Source: an uncultured Paracoccaceae bacterium (GTDB lineage Bacteria > Pseudomonadota > Alphaproteobacteria > Rhodobacterales > Rhodobacteraceae). From it: 5,585 nt of DNA. The stretch is from the NCBI GenBank assembly GCA_913054485.1, contig CAJXHQ010000238.1:1-5585 (forward strand), in the 5' to 3' direction. The position numbers were made by a program, and so were the translations under genes. This document shows positions 4,577 to 5,585 of the stretch, one piece after another. How positions within the stretch are numbered: position 1 is the first letter of the stretch; each line of letters opens with the position of its first letter. Below the pieces are notes generated by a model. The model was not told the DNA's origin and made no database searches. It saw only the letters and a program-made list of their open reading frames with translations.

Positions 4577-5585
4577 TCAGCTGTTGTCCGGCTTGGGAAG
4601 TCCCGCGCATTCGCGGAAGACGCGCAGCTTGCAGCCGCGGCAGACCTCCGGATCGACCTCCTGCGCTGCGGTGGCGATGGCATCGGCCTTGCTGAGGTGG
4701 ATATGCTCTTTGGTCAGCTCTTTCATGACCTTGAAGCGGGCCAGTTTGCTCAGCAGGCGGGGAGTCTTGGTCTGCAGGTGGAAGGCGCCGCCGCGCTTGG
4801 CCCGGCGTTCCGCCTCCTCGATCAGCAGATCGGCGCCGGGCATGTCGATCTCGCCGATGCCCTTGGCAATGAAAATTATGTGTTTCTGCTGCGGCCGTTC
4901 GCGTTCCAGTTTGCGGAACTGGCGGCGCAGGAACTCGACCGAGCCGAAATAAAGCGGCCCGTCCAGCCGGGCAATCATGATCTGCGGGCATTCATCGAGA
5001 TTGAACTGCGCGGCGTTGCGGAACATGTGCTGGGGGGTGCTCGGATCCGGTGCGCCGATGCCCAGGAACGGCTTGGAGGTCTTGTTGAGGAACAGCGCCA
5101 GCGACAGGAACACACCGGAGTAGATGGCAAATTCCAGGTCGATCAGCATGGCCGAGAAGAAGGTGACCGCGGCAATCGCGGTTTCCGATGACGAGGTTGT
5201 CAGGATGTGGCGGATTTCCTTGAAGTCGATCAGCCGCCAGGCCACCAGCAGGATCACCCCTGCCATCGCCGGGATCGGCACATAGGCGAACCAGGGCGCG
5301 ACCAGCAGCAGGATCAGGAACAGGAAGCCAGCAGCAAAGACCGCTGACAGCGGCGTCTGCGCGCCGGCATCGAAATTCACACCCGAACGTGTGAAAGACG
5401 CTGAGCCCGGGTAGCACTGGAAGAAGCTGCCCACGGTATTGGACATGCCCTGGCCGATGAACTCCTTATTGCCGTCCACCATCTGTCCCGATTTCATCGA
5501 GATCGCGCGGGCGATGGACATGGCTTCCAGCAGGCCGACCATGGCAATCGCAAAGGCGGCAGAGCTGAGCTCGCGCAGGGTTGCG
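4577..5585 (-). CDS. SulP family inorganic anion transporter with C-terminal STAS domain (5' end outside window)
   Basis: The frame is open to the right edge, so the ATG at 5542 is internal. About 335 residues are visible, roughly the last 60 percent of a typical 560-600 residue protein. With Met at 5542 as residue 1, the visible part starts in a membrane helix and continues with the family stretch KSGQMVDGNKEFIGQGMSN. Next is the anion-site motif YPGSASFTRSGVN (44-56), then hydrophobic spans at about 63-84, 88-105 and 121-152. A cytosolic STAS domain follows at about 184-295. The family moves sulfate, bicarbonate or other anions across the inner membrane, and the substrate cannot be told here. 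In the STAS loop the residues are IDMPG (232-236), so the Ser/Thr often found there is absent. The protein ends with Cys301, Cys304 and Cys312 in a basic tail. It precedes the universal stress protein gene in the same direction. Confidence 0.92.
   Translation of the reverse strand, partial: ATLRELSSAAFAIAMVGLLEAMSIARAISMKSGQMVDGNKEFIGQGMSNTVGSFFQCYPGSASFTRSGVNFDAGAQTPLSAVFAAGFLFLILLLVAPWFAYVPIPAMAGVILLVAWRLIDFKEIRHILTTSSSETAIAAVTFFSAMLIDLEFAIYSGVFLSLALFLNKTSKPFLGIGAPDPSTPQHMFRNAAQFNLDECPQIMIARLDGPLYFGSVEFLRRQFRKLERERPQQKHIIFIAKGIGEIDMPGADLLIEEAERRAKRGGAFHLQTKTPRLLSKLARFKVMKELTKEHIHLSKADAIATAAQEVDPEVCRGCKLRVFRECAGLPKPDNS

Noticed and set aside
4529..5191. A 220-codon open frame on the plus strand opposite the SulP gene
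   Set aside because: It lies antisense to conserved STAS and membrane segments, with no recognisable domain. Treated as a GC-rich shadow.
1..5585. CRISPR arrays, mobile elements, tRNA or rRNA genes
   Set aside because: No regularly spaced repeats, transposase motifs, terminal inverted repeats, cloverleaf-like segments or rRNA-like sequence were seen.

Overview
This is a 5,585-base, GC-rich stretch of bacterial chromosome. Gene content, codon use and protein style fit an alphaproteobacterium of the Rhodobacterales, most likely a marine roseobacter (Leisingera, Phaeobacter or Ruegeria type). That placement is inferred from resemblance and was not tested by a search. There are six protein genes, two of them cut by the window edges. 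I see no rRNA, tRNA, insertion sequence, phage gene or CRISPR array.

Left part (1-3052): a 3' fragment of a secreted-type alkaline phosphatase superfamily enzyme runs rightward. It ends 5 bases from the end of a leftward gene for a small HD-domain protein. That protein resembles the mixed-valent di-iron oxygenases (PhnZ, TmpB, MIOX) rather than ordinary HD phosphohydrolases. The HD gene is transcribed divergently from a LysR-type regulator across a 98-base AT-richer gap, the classic arrangement of a LysR regulator and its target. The HD protein keeps the predicted metal ligands but has different residues at the three positions that mark PhnZ substrate handling. This makes it the best candidate here for an undescribed activity.

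Middle (3053-3579): an 8-bp hairpin separates the LysR gene from a convergent 111-residue AhpD/carboxymuconolactone-decarboxylase-like gene carrying a complete E-x11-C-x2-C-x3-H redox motif. The gap upstream of it holds an FNR/CRP-like dyad at a sensible distance from a possible -10 element. Beyond that is a textbook intrinsic terminator belonging to the next gene.

Right part (3580-5585): a tandem-domain universal stress protein gene lies downstream, in the same direction, of a SulP (SLC26-type) anion transporter with a C-terminal STAS domain, whose 5' part lies outside the window. The 166-base gap between them is unusually rich in stem-loops, including a perfect 9-bp stem 9 bases upstream of the stress-protein ribosome binding site.

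Functional reading: the left half looks like a small regulated oxidative catabolic unit next to a phosphatase. The right half looks like an anion transport, stress and redox cluster. No sequence evidence ties the two halves into one system.
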